DNA from: Nocardioides ferulae
GTDB lineage: Bacteria; Actinomycetota; Actinomycetes; Propionibacteriales; Nocardioidaceae
Direction: 5' to 3'
Assembly (NCBI RefSeq): GCF_003660455.1
Contig: NZ_QZVR01000005.1
Span: forward strand, 124,001-188,000
Length of the DNA: 64,000 bases
Each line of letters opens with the position of its first letter. The stretch's first letter is position 1. Shown piece after piece: positions 25,041 through 32,985 of the stretch. The notes beneath the pieces are model-generated. The model was not told the origin of the DNA. It was given only the letters and a program-made list of their open reading frames with translations, and did no database searches. The translations under genes were made by a program, and so were the position numbers.

Positions 25041-25772
25041 GTGAAGCCGTTCCTGTTCCTCGGCACCCGCGCCGAGGACCCCGCCGCCGACGGCGAGTAC
25101 GTCTCCGTGCTGCGCGGGATGGGCCTCGCCGAGCCCGAGCTGCGGCGGGTCCGCCTGGAGCGGGAGTCCCTGGGTCAGGTCAATCTGGATCGCTGGTCGG
25201 GCATCGTGCTCGGAGGCGGCCCGTTCAACGTCAGCGACCCGCCCGAGGCGAAGTCGCCCGTGCAGCGCCGGGTCGAGGCCGAGCTCGGCGGCCTGGCCCG
25301 GCTCGTGGTCTCGGCCGACTTCCCGTTCCTCGGCGCCTGCTACGGCATCGGCACGCTCGGGGTGCTCGACGGCGGGCAGGTCGACCGCACCTACGGCGAG
25401 CCGATCGGCGCCACCCCGGTCAGCCTCACCGAGGCCGGCCGGACCGACCCCCTCTTCGGCGTCCTGCCGGAACGCTTCGAGGCCTTCCTGGGGCACAAGG
25501 AGGCCGTCGCCCGGATGCCCGAGGGCGCGGTGCTGCTCGCCACCGGCGACCGCTGCCCGGTGCAGGGGTTCCGGCTCCGCGAGAACGTCTACGCCACCCA
25601 GTTCCACCCCGAGCTCGACGTCGAGGACCTCTGCCTGCGCATCGACGTCTATCGCGAGTACGGCTACTTCGACCCCGACGACGCCGACGAGCTCAAACGC
25701 GCCGCGCGCCAGGCCACCGTCAGCGAGCCGCCCCGGCTGCTGCGCCGGTTCGCCGAGCTCTACGCCCGCTGA
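25041..25772 (+). CDS. Class I glutamine amidotransferase-like protein
   Basis: 243 aa. GATase1 triad: nucleophile Cys100 in FLGACYGIGTLGVLDGG, His189 in ATQFHPELDVEDL and the following Glu191. The motif SGIVLGGGPFNVSD occupies the oxyanion-loop position. It resembles stand-alone GMP-synthase-like amidotransferases (YfeJ/GuaA-N type) that release ammonia from glutamine or act as gamma-glutamyl hydrolases; there is no synthetase domain or partner nearby, so the acceptor is unknown. GTG start at 25041. A 43-bp repeat lies just upstream and a 63-bp palindrome downstream. Confidence 0.85.
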   Translation: MKPFLFLGTRAEDPAADGEYVSVLRGMGLAEPELRRVRLERESLGQVNLDRWSGIVLGGGPFNVSDPPEAKSPVQRRVEAELGGLARLVVSADFPFLGACYGIGTLGVLDGGQVDRTYGEPIGATPVSLTEAGRTDPLFGVLPERFEAFLGHKEAVARMPEGAVLLATGDRCPVQGFRLRENVYATQFHPELDVEDLCLRIDVYREYGYFDPDDADELKRAARQATVSEPPRLLRRFAELYAR

Positions 25773-25813
25773 ACGCCGCCGCGCCCCGGTCAGCGGTCCG
25801 GGTGGGTGGGCGT

Positions 25814-25876
25814 CGCTGACCCGTCAACGATTCCCGCTGTTTCGCGGCGGGTCGGTGAACGATCGACGACTCGCCG
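25814..25876. repeat. 63-bp palindromic element, copy 4 (diverged)
   Basis: Arms CGCTGACCCGTC and GACGACTCGCCG pair imperfectly; the loop keeps GATTCCCGC and GGTGAACGATC. It lies in the 269-bp gap 25773-26041, which otherwise holds only the DosR-like box and a promoter region. Confidence 0.8.
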
Positions 25877-25962
25877 CCTCGCCGGGCTCACGGGCAGCCG
25901 CCCGACCGGGGACCGACGAGACGCAGGTCGTCCGAATTCCACCGGACCGGACCCGCCCGATC

Positions 25963-25976
25963 GGGACCAACGTCCC
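25963..25976 (+). promoter_or_regulatory. DosR-like box
   Basis: GGGACCAACGTCCC within ATCGGGACCAACGTCCCTCG (25960-25979) matches the DosR/DevR consensus half-sites GGGAC...GTCCC with 4-bp centre. It is 65 bp upstream of the ATG at 26042, with a possible -10 TACGGT near 26000, so it is placed like an activating site. Confidence 0.6.
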
Positions 25977-26041
25977 TCGCCTAGACCCCCGCGCGGTCGC
26001 TACGGTCGTACCCAGTCGAAGGGCGTCGTGAGGAGGCCGGC

Positions 26042-26485
26042 ATGGGCGGCGAGAACTACGTGGACGAGGACGTCGTCCGTGAGCTCTCCGAGGAGGAGTG
26101 CTGGGGCATGCTCGACCGGCAGGAGTTCGGCCGACTGGCCTTCCACCTGCGCGACGAGGTGCACCTGGTCCCGATCAACTACGCGGTCGACCACGGCACG
26201 CTGCTGTTCCGCACCGCCGAGGGCGAGAAGCTGCTCGGCGTGGTGATGCACCACGACGTGGTCTTCGAGGTCGACGAGTACGACGAGCACCAGGCCGCCA
26301 GCGTCATCGTGCGCGGCAACGCCCGCCGCCTGGAGGAGGACGAGGCGCACCGCGCCGAGAACGTCCCCCTGCGACCGTGGGTGAGCACACCGAAGTACGA
26401 CGTCGTCGAGATCACCCCGACGCTGATCACCGGCCGCTCCTTCCGGCTCGACCGGCCCTGGCTGCACCTGCGCCCGGAGGAGTGA
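26042..26485 (+). CDS. Pyridoxamine 5'-phosphate oxidase-fold protein (DosR-regulon type)
   Basis: 147 aa. The split-barrel flavin/F420-binding fold shows LSEEECWGMLDRQEFGRLAF, VHLVPINYAVDHGTLLFRTA, EGEKLLGVVMHHDVVFEVDE and SVIVRGNARRLEEDEAH. These small proteins bind FMN, F420 or heme, and several are hypoxia-induced in mycobacteria (Rv3129 type). The ATG is preceded by AGGAGG five bases upstream, a strong ribosome-binding site. The palindrome at 25963 suggests control by a DosR-like response regulator, which is not in this window. The reaction is unknown. Confidence 0.85.
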   Translation: MGGENYVDEDVVRELSEEECWGMLDRQEFGRLAFHLRDEVHLVPINYAVDHGTLLFRTAEGEKLLGVVMHHDVVFEVDEYDEHQAASVIVRGNARRLEEDEAHRAENVPLRPWVSTPKYDVVEITPTLITGRSFRLDRPWLHLRPEE

Positions 26486-26538
26486 GCCGGCGCGGCTGAG
26501 GCCGGACTCGTCGCCCATCCGTCACCCCGGGCCGACGA

Positions 26539-26582
26539 AACTCACGGTTCGCCCACGGAGCTTCGTGGGCCGAACGTGAGTT
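26539..26582. terminator. Hairpin after PNPOx-fold gene
   Basis: AACTCACGGTTCGCCCACG pairs with CGTGGGCCGAACGTGAGTT over 18 bp with one bulge on each side and a 6-nt loop. It lies 54 bp after the stop at 26485 and before the next promoter, so it is a plausible terminator although there is no T-run. Confidence 0.5.
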
Positions 26583-26625
26583 CCACCGCCTGAGCGGTGA
26601 GGCTGCCACCGCGCCGCCCGGCGGG

Positions 26626-26631
26626 TACCTT
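26626..26631 (+). promoter_or_regulatory. -10 element (leaderless GTG start)
   Basis: TACCTT fits TANNNT with exactly 7 nt to the GTG at 26639. There is no useful Shine-Dalgarno, so a leaderless transcript is likely. Confidence 0.42.
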
Positions 26632-26638
26632 TCCCGAG

Positions 26639-28102
26639 GTGAGCGCACCCGAGCCCTCGACCGGACCGTCCGAACACCTCGACGTCGTCGTCGTGGGAGC
26701 CGGGCTGTCCGGCATCGGCGCCGCCTGCCAGCTGCGCGAGCACCACCCACGGCGGCGGATCGCGGTGCTCGAGGGCCGCGAGGTCAGCGGCGGCACCTGG
26801 GACCTGTTCCGCTACCCGGGCATCCGGTCGGACTCCGACATGTTCACCTTCGGCTACCGGTGGCGGCCGTGGCCGAGCGACACCGCCCTGGCCGACGGCC
26901 CGCTGATCCTCGACTACCTGCGCACGGTCGCCCGCGAACGCGGCGTCGACCGGCTGATCCGCTACCGGCACCGGGTGGTCCGCGCCGCCTGGGACAGCGA
27001 CACCGCCCGGTGGAGCCTCGAGATCGACCGCGACGGCGAGCGGATCGAGATCACCTGCGACGTGCTGTGGTGCTGCTCGGGCTACTACGACTACGAGTCC
27101 GGCCACGCGCCCACCTTCCCCGGCCAGGACGACTTCCGCGGCGAGCTGGTGCACCCCCAGTCCTGGCCCGAGGACCTCGACCACACCGACAAGCGGGTCG
27201 TCGTCATCGGCAGCGGAGCCACCGCGATCACGCTGGTGCCGGCCATGGCCGAGCGGGCCGCGCACGTCACGATGCTGCAGCGCTCCCCGACGTACGTCCT
27301 CTCCCGTCCCGGGAGCGACCCCGTCGCCCGAGCGCTGAGCAGGCTCCCGCAGCGGGTCACCTATCCGGTGGTGCGCTGGAAGAACATCCTGCAGGCGGTC
27401 GCGTTCTACCAGCTCTCGCAGCGGCGCCCCGAGGTCGTGAAGCGGCTGATCCGGGCCGGCACCCGCAAGCAGCTGCCGGCCGGCGTCGACGTCGACGTGC
27501 ACTTCCGCCCCAGCTACAACCCCTGGGACCAACGGCTGTGCTTCGTGCCGGACGGCGACCTGTTCCGGGCGATGCGCCGGGGCCGGGCCTCGGTGGTCAC
27601 CGACACCATCGAGACGTTCACCGAGCACGGCATCCGGCTCGGCTCCGGCCGGGAGGTCGAGGCCGACGTGATCGTGACCGCCACCGGCCTGCGCCTGCTG
27701 CCGTTCGGCGGCATGGAGCTCGAGGTCGACGGCGAGCCGGTCCGCCTGGAGCAGACCATGGCCTACAAGGCGCTGATGCTCAGCGGCGTCCCCAACTTCG
27801 TCTACACGATCGGCTACACCAACGCCTCCTGGACGCTGAAGGCCGACCTGGTCGCCGACTACGTCGTGCGCGTACTGAGCCACCTCGACCGCACCGGACG
27901 CCGCGTCTTCGTCGCCGAGAAGGACCCCGCCGTCGGCGAGCGGCCGTTCATGGACTTCCAGTCCGGCTACGTCCTACGGGCCCTCGACCGGCTGCCGAAG
28001 CAGGGTGACCGCGCCCCGTGGATGCTGAAGCAGAACTACCTCACCGACGTGCGCACGATCCGGCGCGACCCGGTCGACGACGGGGTGCTGACCTTCCGGT
28101 GA
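26639..28102 (+). CDS. Flavin-binding monooxygenase (Baeyer-Villiger/FMO type)
   Basis: 487 aa. FAD motif VVVVGAGLSGIGAACQLREH at residue ~15, then the BVMO-like RYPGIRSDSDMFTFGYRWRP. The NADPH motif is RVVVIGSGATAITLVPAMAE at ~185. The C-terminal VIVTATGLRLLPFGGMELEV and GYTNASWTLKADLVADYVVR are typical. It inserts one oxygen atom into ketones or heteroatom substrates using NADPH and O2; the M. tuberculosis EthA group is the nearest familiar relative. The GTG at 26639 is preferred over GTG 26597 from the -10 spacing and the family N-terminus. It appears to be a single-gene unit. Confidence 0.88.
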   Translation: MSAPEPSTGPSEHLDVVVVGAGLSGIGAACQLREHHPRRRIAVLEGREVSGGTWDLFRYPGIRSDSDMFTFGYRWRPWPSDTALADGPLILDYLRTVARERGVDRLIRYRHRVVRAAWDSDTARWSLEIDRDGERIEITCDVLWCCSGYYDYESGHAPTFPGQDDFRGELVHPQSWPEDLDHTDKRVVVIGSGATAITLVPAMAERAAHVTMLQRSPTYVLSRPGSDPVARALSRLPQRVTYPVVRWKNILQAVAFYQLSQRRPEVVKRLIRAGTRKQLPAGVDVDVHFRPSYNPWDQRLCFVPDGDLFRAMRRGRASVVTDTIETFTEHGIRLGSGREVEADVIVTATGLRLLPFGGMELEVDGEPVRLEQTMAYKALMLSGVPNFVYTIGYTNASWTLKADLVADYVVRVLSHLDRTGRRVFVAEKDPAVGERPFMDFQSGYVLRALDRLPKQGDRAPWMLKQNYLTDVRTIRRDPVDDGVLTFR

Positions 28103-28188
28103 CGTTTCGCCGTGGCGCACTCCGGTCACCGGAGGGGGGAGCAGGCGGCGCGTCCCGAGCGCCCGCCGCGAACCAACAGGAGGCGCAG

Positions 28189-28383
28189 ATGAGCTTCGGA
28201 GACAAGGTCGGCAACAAGCTGGACGACGCCGGCGGCAAGCTCAAGGAGGGCACCGGCAAGGCGACCGACGACGAGGAGCTCCAGGCCGAGGGCAAGGCCG
28301 ACCAGACCAAGGCCTCGCTCAAGGACGCCGGCGAGCACGTCAAGGACGCCGCCAAGAACGCCAAGGACGGGTTGACCAAGTAG
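28189..28383 (+). CDS. CsbD-family stress protein
   Basis: 64 aa, all hydrophilic. The repeating Lys/Gly/Asp/Glu pattern DKVGNKLDDAGGKLKEGTGK and DDEELQAEGKADQTKASLKD is characteristic of CsbD/YjbJ general-stress proteins. AGGAGG stands 5 bases before the ATG at 28189, a very strong start. It is expected to be abundant in stationary phase or stress; its molecular role is unknown. It lies between the monooxygenase and the helicase leader. Confidence 0.9.
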   Translation: MSFGDKVGNKLDDAGGKLKEGTGKATDDEELQAEGKADQTKASLKDAGEHVKDAAKNAKDGLTK

Positions 28384-28717
28384 GCGCACCCGGGGGCCGA
28401 CCTCCGGCAGGACGCGTCTCAGCGCGACTGTCGGGCTTCACGCCCAGGTCGGCACGGCCGAGGTGCGTTCCGGCGCGATCGCGCCGCTCTGCCCGGCCCG
28501 GCCCCGGCGCCCAGCTCCACCCAGATTCAACGACCGGCGGGCTCCTGCCCTACAGTGGACCCAGGAGCCCGCCCAGTCTTGCCTCGGGCTCGCGCGCGTT
28601 GCCGGATCACACCGGCGCCGCGCTCCTCCGTTCGGAGGCAACGCTTCTTCGCTCCCGCCGCCGGCGGGATCAGCGTGGCGAGACACGCCACCGAGAGATC
28701 CCTTCTTGTCTTCTGCA
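28384..28717 (+). promoter_or_regulatory. Long structured leader of the DEAD-box helicase gene
   Basis: 334 bp with no supported gene. A 12-bp perfect stem (GGCGGGCTCCTG 28536-28547 / CAGGAGCCCGCC 28562-28573) surrounds a possible -10 TACAGT (28551). Downstream are three close hairpins: CCTCCG-TT-CGGAGG (28625-28638), CCCGCC/GGCGGG (28654-28668) and GTGGCG-agaca-CGCCAC (28675-28691). The layout resembles a cold-shock or autoregulatory 5' UTR. Confidence 0.5.
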
Positions 28718-30217
28718 GTGTCTACCCGTCCGTCCACCTCCACCCCGGCGACTCCCGTCGCCCACGCCGCCCGGTCGTTCACCGACCTCGGCGTCCCCGC
28801 CGACCTCGCGGCCGTGCTCGCCGAGCGCGGGATCATCGACCCCACCCCGATCCAGGCAGCGACGCTGCCCGACTCGCTCGCCGGCCGCGACGTGCTCGGC
28901 CGCGGCCGCACCGGCTCGGGCAAGACCTACGCGTTCCTGCTGCCCCTGGTGGCCCGCCTGGCCGCATCGGGACGGCGTACCGCCCCCGGCGCACCGCGCG
29001 CGCTGGTGCTGGCTCCCACCCGTGAGCTGGTCGGTCAGATCCAGGAGTCGCTGGCGCCGCTCGCGGCGGCCGCCGGGCTCACCACGGCCACCGTCTTCGG
29101 CGGCGTCGGCCAGAACCCGCAGGTGCAGGGGCTGCGTCGCGGCGCCGACATCGTGCTGGCCTGCCCGGGCCGGCTCGAGGACCTGATCGGCCAGGGCCAC
29201 TGCACGCTCGGCTCGATCGAGGTCACCGTGCTCGACGAGGCCGACCACATGGCCGACCTCGGCTTCCTCCCCGCGGTACGCCGACTGCTCGACCGGGTGC
29301 CCACCGGTCAGCGTCTGCTGTTCTCGGCCACGCTCGACAAGGCCGTCGACGTGCTGGTCAAGCGCTACCTGCGCGACCCGCGCACCCACGAGGCCGACTC
29401 GGCCCAGTCGCCGGTCGCGACGATGGACCACCACGTGCTGCACATCAACCGCGAGCACCGCGTCGACGTGCTGGTCGACCTGGCCAGCGCCCCCGGCCGC
29501 ACGGTGGTGTTCACCCGCACCAAGCACGGCGCCAAGGCGCTGGCCCGCCAGCTCAACCGCAGCGGCGTCCCCGCCGTCGACCTGCACGGCAACCTGAGCC
29601 AGAACGCACGGGTGCGCAACATGGAGGCCTTCCACTCCGGCAAGGCCACCACGCTGGTGGCCACCGACATCGCGGCCCGCGGCATCCACGTCGACGACGT
29701 CTCGCTGGTCGTGCACGCCGACCCGCCGACCGAGCACAAGGCCTACCTGCACCGCTCGGGCCGCACCGCCCGGGCCGGGGCCGCCGGCACCGTCGTCACG
29801 CTGATGACCGACGAGCAGCGCCGCGACGTGCGCGACCTGACCCGCGCCGCGGGCATCAAGCCGACCATCACCAAGCTCGACCGCGCCGCCCACCCGGTGC
29901 TCGCCGAGCTGGCCCCCGGCGAGCGCACCCTGGTGCCCGGTGGGTACGTCGCCGACGTGCCGGCCGCGCGTCCCGGCGGCGGCTCGGGTGCGGGCAACGG
30001 TGGCGGCAGCCGAGGCGGCTCCGGCTCGGGCCGCAGCCGGTCGCGCGGCCGCGGCCGCTCGGGCTCGGGCAGCGCCTCGTCTGGTTCGACCAAGGCGGGC
30101 TCGGGCGCCGGTTCCTCGGGCTCCGGCTCGGGTCGCTCCCGTGGCCGCGGTGGTCGAGGCTCGTCCGGCTCCTCCGGTGGCCACAGCGCCGCGTCGTTCA
30201 GCTCCGGGCGCCGCTGA
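28718..30217 (+). CDS. DEAD-box ATP-dependent RNA helicase
   Basis: 499 aa. Q motif FTDLGVPADLAAVLAERGII with PTPIQAATLPDSLAGRDVLG; motif I GRTGSGKT (Lys69); Ia APTRELVGQIQ; II VLDEADHMADLGF (DEAD 173-176); III LLFSATLDKAVD; IV-VI include VVFTRTKHGAKALARQL, TLVATDIAARGIHVDDVSL and YLHRSGRTARAGAAGT. The C-terminal ~90 residues are a Gly/Ser/Arg-rich RNA-binding tail. It unwinds short RNA duplexes, e.g. in ribosome assembly or cold adaptation. GTG 28718 is preferred; TTG 28706 is possible. No Shine-Dalgarno is obvious. A long structured leader precedes it. Confidence 0.92.
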   Translation: MSTRPSTSTPATPVAHAARSFTDLGVPADLAAVLAERGIIDPTPIQAATLPDSLAGRDVLGRGRTGSGKTYAFLLPLVARLAASGRRTAPGAPRALVLAPTRELVGQIQESLAPLAAAAGLTTATVFGGVGQNPQVQGLRRGADIVLACPGRLEDLIGQGHCTLGSIEVTVLDEADHMADLGFLPAVRRLLDRVPTGQRLLFSATLDKAVDVLVKRYLRDPRTHEADSAQSPVATMDHHVLHINREHRVDVLVDLASAPGRTVVFTRTKHGAKALARQLNRSGVPAVDLHGNLSQNARVRNMEAFHSGKATTLVATDIAARGIHVDDVSLVVHADPPTEHKAYLHRSGRTARAGAAGTVVTLMTDEQRRDVRDLTRAAGIKPTITKLDRAAHPVLAELAPGERTLVPGGYVADVPAARPGGGSGAGNGGGSRGGSGSGRSRSRGRGRSGSGSASSGSTKAGSGAGSSGSGSGRSRGRGGRGSSGSSGGHSAASFSSGRR

Positions 30218-30239
30218 CCCACGCTGCTGGGGGCGGGGG

Positions 30240-30259
30240 ATCACCGGATATCCGGTGAT
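30240..30259. promoter_or_regulatory. 20-bp perfect palindrome
   Basis: ATCACCGGATATCCGGTGAT has no spacer and is flanked by GGG and CCC that extend the symmetry to 28 bp with one mismatch. It lies 22 bp after the helicase stop and ~70 bp before the CPBP start. The lack of a loop favours an operator over a terminator; the regulator is unknown. Confidence 0.5.
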
Positions 30260-30326
30260 TCCCTCGCACCGCACGCGTTGTGCAGCGCGTGAGGAGTGCA
30301 CGAAGCGCGTGGGGGGAGACGCCCTG

Positions 30327-31103
30327 GTGCCGCCCGCCCCGACTGCAGTCGACCCGACCGCCCCACCCCGCCGTACGCTCGGCGGGGTGGGTCCGGTCGG
30401 GTTGCTGCGTGACGCCCTGGGGCGTGCCGTGCGGCGCGCGCTGTGGGACGTCGTCCCGCGCGACCAGCGCGACACCCCGGCGGCGCTGCGCCGCCGGCAG
30501 TGGGTGGTGGCCGCGACCCTCGCCGTCGGCGCGGTCGTGCTGGGGGTCTCGCTCCGGCTCGAACCGGGCAGCGCCTGGTTCTACCCGGCCACGCTGACGC
30601 TGGCCGCGGTCTGGGTCGCCGGAGCGCTCGCCTCGGGTCCGCTGCACCTGGGCCGGATCGCCTGGCGCAGCCGCACCGTCCGCCCGGTGCTCACCCCGGT
30701 GGTGCTGGCCGTCGCGATGACCGGCGTGTTCACGCTCGGGGCGCTCGTCGTGCGCGAGGTGCCGTGGCTGGCCGAGCGGGTCGAGTCGGTCACCGAGATC
30801 GCCGACGCCGGCGCGCTGCCGCTGGTGCTCGCGGTCACCGCGCTCAACGGTGTCGCCGAGGAGCTGTTCTTCCGCGGCGCGGCCTACGCGGCGATCCCGC
30901 GGCACCCCGTGCTGTGGACCACGCTGCTCTACGGGCTCACCACGCTCGCCACCGGCAACGCGATGCTCGTCCTCGCCGCCCTGCTGCTGGGCGCCGTGGT
31001 CGGCCTCGAGCGGCGGGCTTCGGGCGGCATCCTCGGCCCCGCGCTGACCCACGTCACCTGGTCGGGGTCGATGGTGTTCGTGCTGCCCGCGCTCTTCGCG
31101 TGA
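30327..31103 (+). CDS. CPBP-family intramembrane metalloprotease
   Basis: 258 aa, about 6-8 TM segments. The CAAX/CPBP motif 1 is VAEELFFRGAAYAAIP (EExxxR) and motif 2 is the His in LGPALTHVTWSGSMVFV. These membrane enzymes cleave prenylated or other substrates, or act in bacteriocin immunity; the specific role is unknown. The GTG at 30327 has GGGGGGAG eight bases upstream; GTG 30309 is the alternative. It runs convergently into the NmrA-like gene with 22 bp between stops. Confidence 0.85.
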   Translation: MPPAPTAVDPTAPPRRTLGGVGPVGLLRDALGRAVRRALWDVVPRDQRDTPAALRRRQWVVAATLAVGAVVLGVSLRLEPGSAWFYPATLTLAAVWVAGALASGPLHLGRIAWRSRTVRPVLTPVVLAVAMTGVFTLGALVVREVPWLAERVESVTEIADAGALPLVLAVTALNGVAEELFFRGAAYAAIPRHPVLWTTLLYGLTTLATGNAMLVLAALLLGAVVGLERRASGGILGPALTHVTWSGSMVFVLPALFA

Positions 31104-31125
31104 GCATGACCGAAGCCGAGCGCGC

Positions 31126-32010
31126 TCAGGACCGCTCGGCCAGCGCCCGCCGCACCGCCTCGGCGTACCCGATCGGGTCGCCCGGCACCAGCTCGCGGAT
31201 CGCGTCGTCGGTCACCACCACCTCGGTGTCCATCGAGTCGATGAGGTTGCGCCCGGTGGTGACGTCGACGTCGGTGACGAAGGACAGCCAGTACGACGAG
31301 AGCCGCGGCGTCAGCACCGGGGCGGTGACGATCGGCACCCGCCGCCCGATCATCACCTCGGCCGCCTGCTGCAGCATCTCCAGGTAGGTGAGCTGGTCGG
31401 GGCCGCCCACCTCGAAGACCCGGCCGAAGGCCTCCTCGCGGTCGACGACGCCGGCCAGGTAGCGGATCAGGTCGTCGACGGCGATCGGCTGGGTGCGCGT
31501 CGAGGCCCACTTCGGGACCACCATCGCGGGCAGGTTCTTCACCAGCTGCCGGGTCATCTCCCACGAGATGCTGCCGGCACCGACCACGATCGCCGCGCGC
31601 AGCACGGTCACCGGCACGCCGCCGGTCGCAAGCAGCCGCTCCACCTCGCGCCGCGACCGCAGGTGGGCGGAGAGTCGGGCGTCGTCGGGCCCGAGGCCGC
31701 CGAGGTAGACGATCTGGCGGACGCCGCCGGCCCCGCAGGCCACGGCGAACGCGCGGGCCGCCGCGGCGTCCTTGCGCTCGAAGTCGTCGTCGTCGAGGGA
31801 GTGCACGAGATAGATCGCCACGTCGACGCCGGCCAGCGGCTCGGCCAGCGTGCCGGGATCGTGCACGTCGCCGAAGACCGGGTCGGCCGGCCCGGCGTAG
31901 TCCTCGGGCCGGCGGGTCATCGCGCGCACCTCGAAGCCGCGCTCGATCAGCGCGGGCACGAGCCGGCGCCCGACGAAGCCGGTGGCGCCGGTCACCAGGA
32001 CCGTGGTCAT
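31126..32010 (-). CDS. NAD(P)-binding NmrA/atypical-SDR protein
   Basis: 294 aa. The extended/atypical SDR glycine motif is MTTVLVTGATGFVGRRLVPA; the substrate side has IYLVHSLDDDDFERKDAAAA and RQIVYLGGLGPDDARLSAHL. A QPIAVDDLIRYLAG region follows. It resembles complex-I NDUFA9-like and quinone-sensing NmrA-type proteins, which bind NAD(P) and may lack dehydrogenase activity (the YxxxK pair is not obvious). The ATG at 32010 is supported by the glycine-rich motif at residue 7. Neighbour genes give no functional hint. Confidence 0.78.
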   Translation of the reverse strand: MTTVLVTGATGFVGRRLVPALIERGFEVRAMTRRPEDYAGPADPVFGDVHDPGTLAEPLAGVDVAIYLVHSLDDDDFERKDAAAARAFAVACGAGGVRQIVYLGGLGPDDARLSAHLRSRREVERLLATGGVPVTVLRAAIVVGAGSISWEMTRQLVKNLPAMVVPKWASTRTQPIAVDDLIRYLAGVVDREEAFGRVFEVGGPDQLTYLEMLQQAAEVMIGRRVPIVTAPVLTPRLSSYWLSFVTDVDVTTGRNLIDSMDTEVVVTDDAIRELVPGDPIGYAEAVRRALAERS

Positions 32011-32162
32011 GCGCCCACCGTAGGCCGGACCTGGTCGCGGCCGGGCCGTCGTACGCTCCCGGTCACGCCACGGCCCTTTCCGGGCCGGCGAAGGGCGCTG
32101 ATGTGACCGGCGGCGGATCTCGGCCGATCTCGGTCGCTCCGCGGCGCCCGGTCCCAGCTGTC

Positions 32163-32909
32163 TCAGCGGGCGCGCTTGGCGATGCCCTCGCGCTTGGTCT
32201 CGTCCATGGCGGACTCGTAGGCGGCGACCAGGCTGGCGACCGAGAGCGGCTTGAGCTTCTCGACCACCTCGCGGACCTTCTCCGGCGCCGCCCCGGCCTC
32301 CTTGTAGCGCGGCCACACCTGGGTGCGGAACACCTCGTAGAGCTCCTCGGCGATCTGCCGGCCGTGCGCGGCGTAGACGTCGGCGGCGGCGAGCGCGGCC
32401 TCGGTCGGGAAGCCGAGGTCGAGCAGCCCCAGCCCGACCGAGAGCTGCTGGGTGGCGACCTCGAACCGGCCGCGCTTGGTGCGCATCGCGATGCCCAGCG
32501 CCGCCAGCGTGGCGAGGTCCTCGTCGGTGAGGTCACGGCCGGCACGCCGTTCGAGGTCGGCCCGCGACATCTCGACCGGCAGGTCGCGCGACCACGGGGC
32601 GAGCATCGCGCGGTGCATCGCGATGTCCTCGGGGCTGGCGTCGTGCGGGATCCGCCCGACGTACTTGTCGATCGCGGCCAGCGTGAAGCCGTGCCGCTGC
32701 AGCTCCTGCACCAGCTCCAGCCGGGCCACGTGGTCGGGGGAGTAGTAGCCCTGCCGGCCGCGCCGGATCGGCGGAGGAACCAGCCCCTTGGTGGTGTAGA
32801 AGCGCACGTTGCGCACGCTCATGCCGACGCGCTTGGTCAGCTCGTCGAGCGTCAGCAGCTCGCGCGGTGCGTCGGGCACCGTTCCCACCTCCGTGTTGGC
32901 GTTGGTCAC
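32163..32909 (-). CDS. MerR-family regulator of the thiolase/FadB genes
   Basis: 248 aa. MerR helix-turn-helix and wing: LLTLDELTKRVGMSVRNVRF, YTTKGLVPPPIRRGRQGYYS and HVARLELVQELQRHGFTLAA. The ~170-residue C-terminal effector part is helical and lacks metal-binding cysteines, so it probably senses an organic ligand such as an acyl-CoA. The GTG at 32909 has AAGGGGGG six bases upstream. It is divergent from the thiolase (76-bp gap), and a palindrome in a 19-bp promoter spacer there fits MerR-type control. MerR regulators of fatty-acid oxidation are known in other bacteria (LiuR type). Confidence 0.86.
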   Translation of the reverse strand: MTNANTEVGTVPDAPRELLTLDELTKRVGMSVRNVRFYTTKGLVPPPIRRGRQGYYSPDHVARLELVQELQRHGFTLAAIDKYVGRIPHDASPEDIAMHRAMLAPWSRDLPVEMSRADLERRAGRDLTDEDLATLAALGIAMRTKRGRFEVATQQLSVGLGLLDLGFPTEAALAAADVYAAHGRQIAEELYEVFRTQVWPRYKEAGAAPEKVREVVEKLKPLSVASLVAAYESAMDETKREGIAKRAR

Positions 32910-32921
32910 GCTGGACCCCCC

Positions 32922-32952
32922 TTGACCTTGACACTGATGGTGTCACAATCAT
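32922..32952 (+). promoter_or_regulatory. MerR-type promoter/operator of the beta-oxidation genes
   Basis: -35 TTGACC (32922-32927) and -10 AATCAT (32947-32952) are separated by 19 bp, the overlong spacer of MerR-activated promoters. The perfect inverted repeat TGACAC-TGATG-GTGTCA (32929-32945) fills that spacer. It lies in the gap between divergent merR and thiolase. Confidence 0.65.
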
Positions 32953-32985
32953 GGGGCAACTCCCGCACACCACCCGAGGACGGTC

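Noticed and set aside
26597..26638. Upstream GTG 26597 as the start of the flavin monooxygenase
   Set aside because: The extension (RLPPRRPAGTFPE) is not family-like, and the TACCTT -10 is spaced for a leaderless GTG at 26639.
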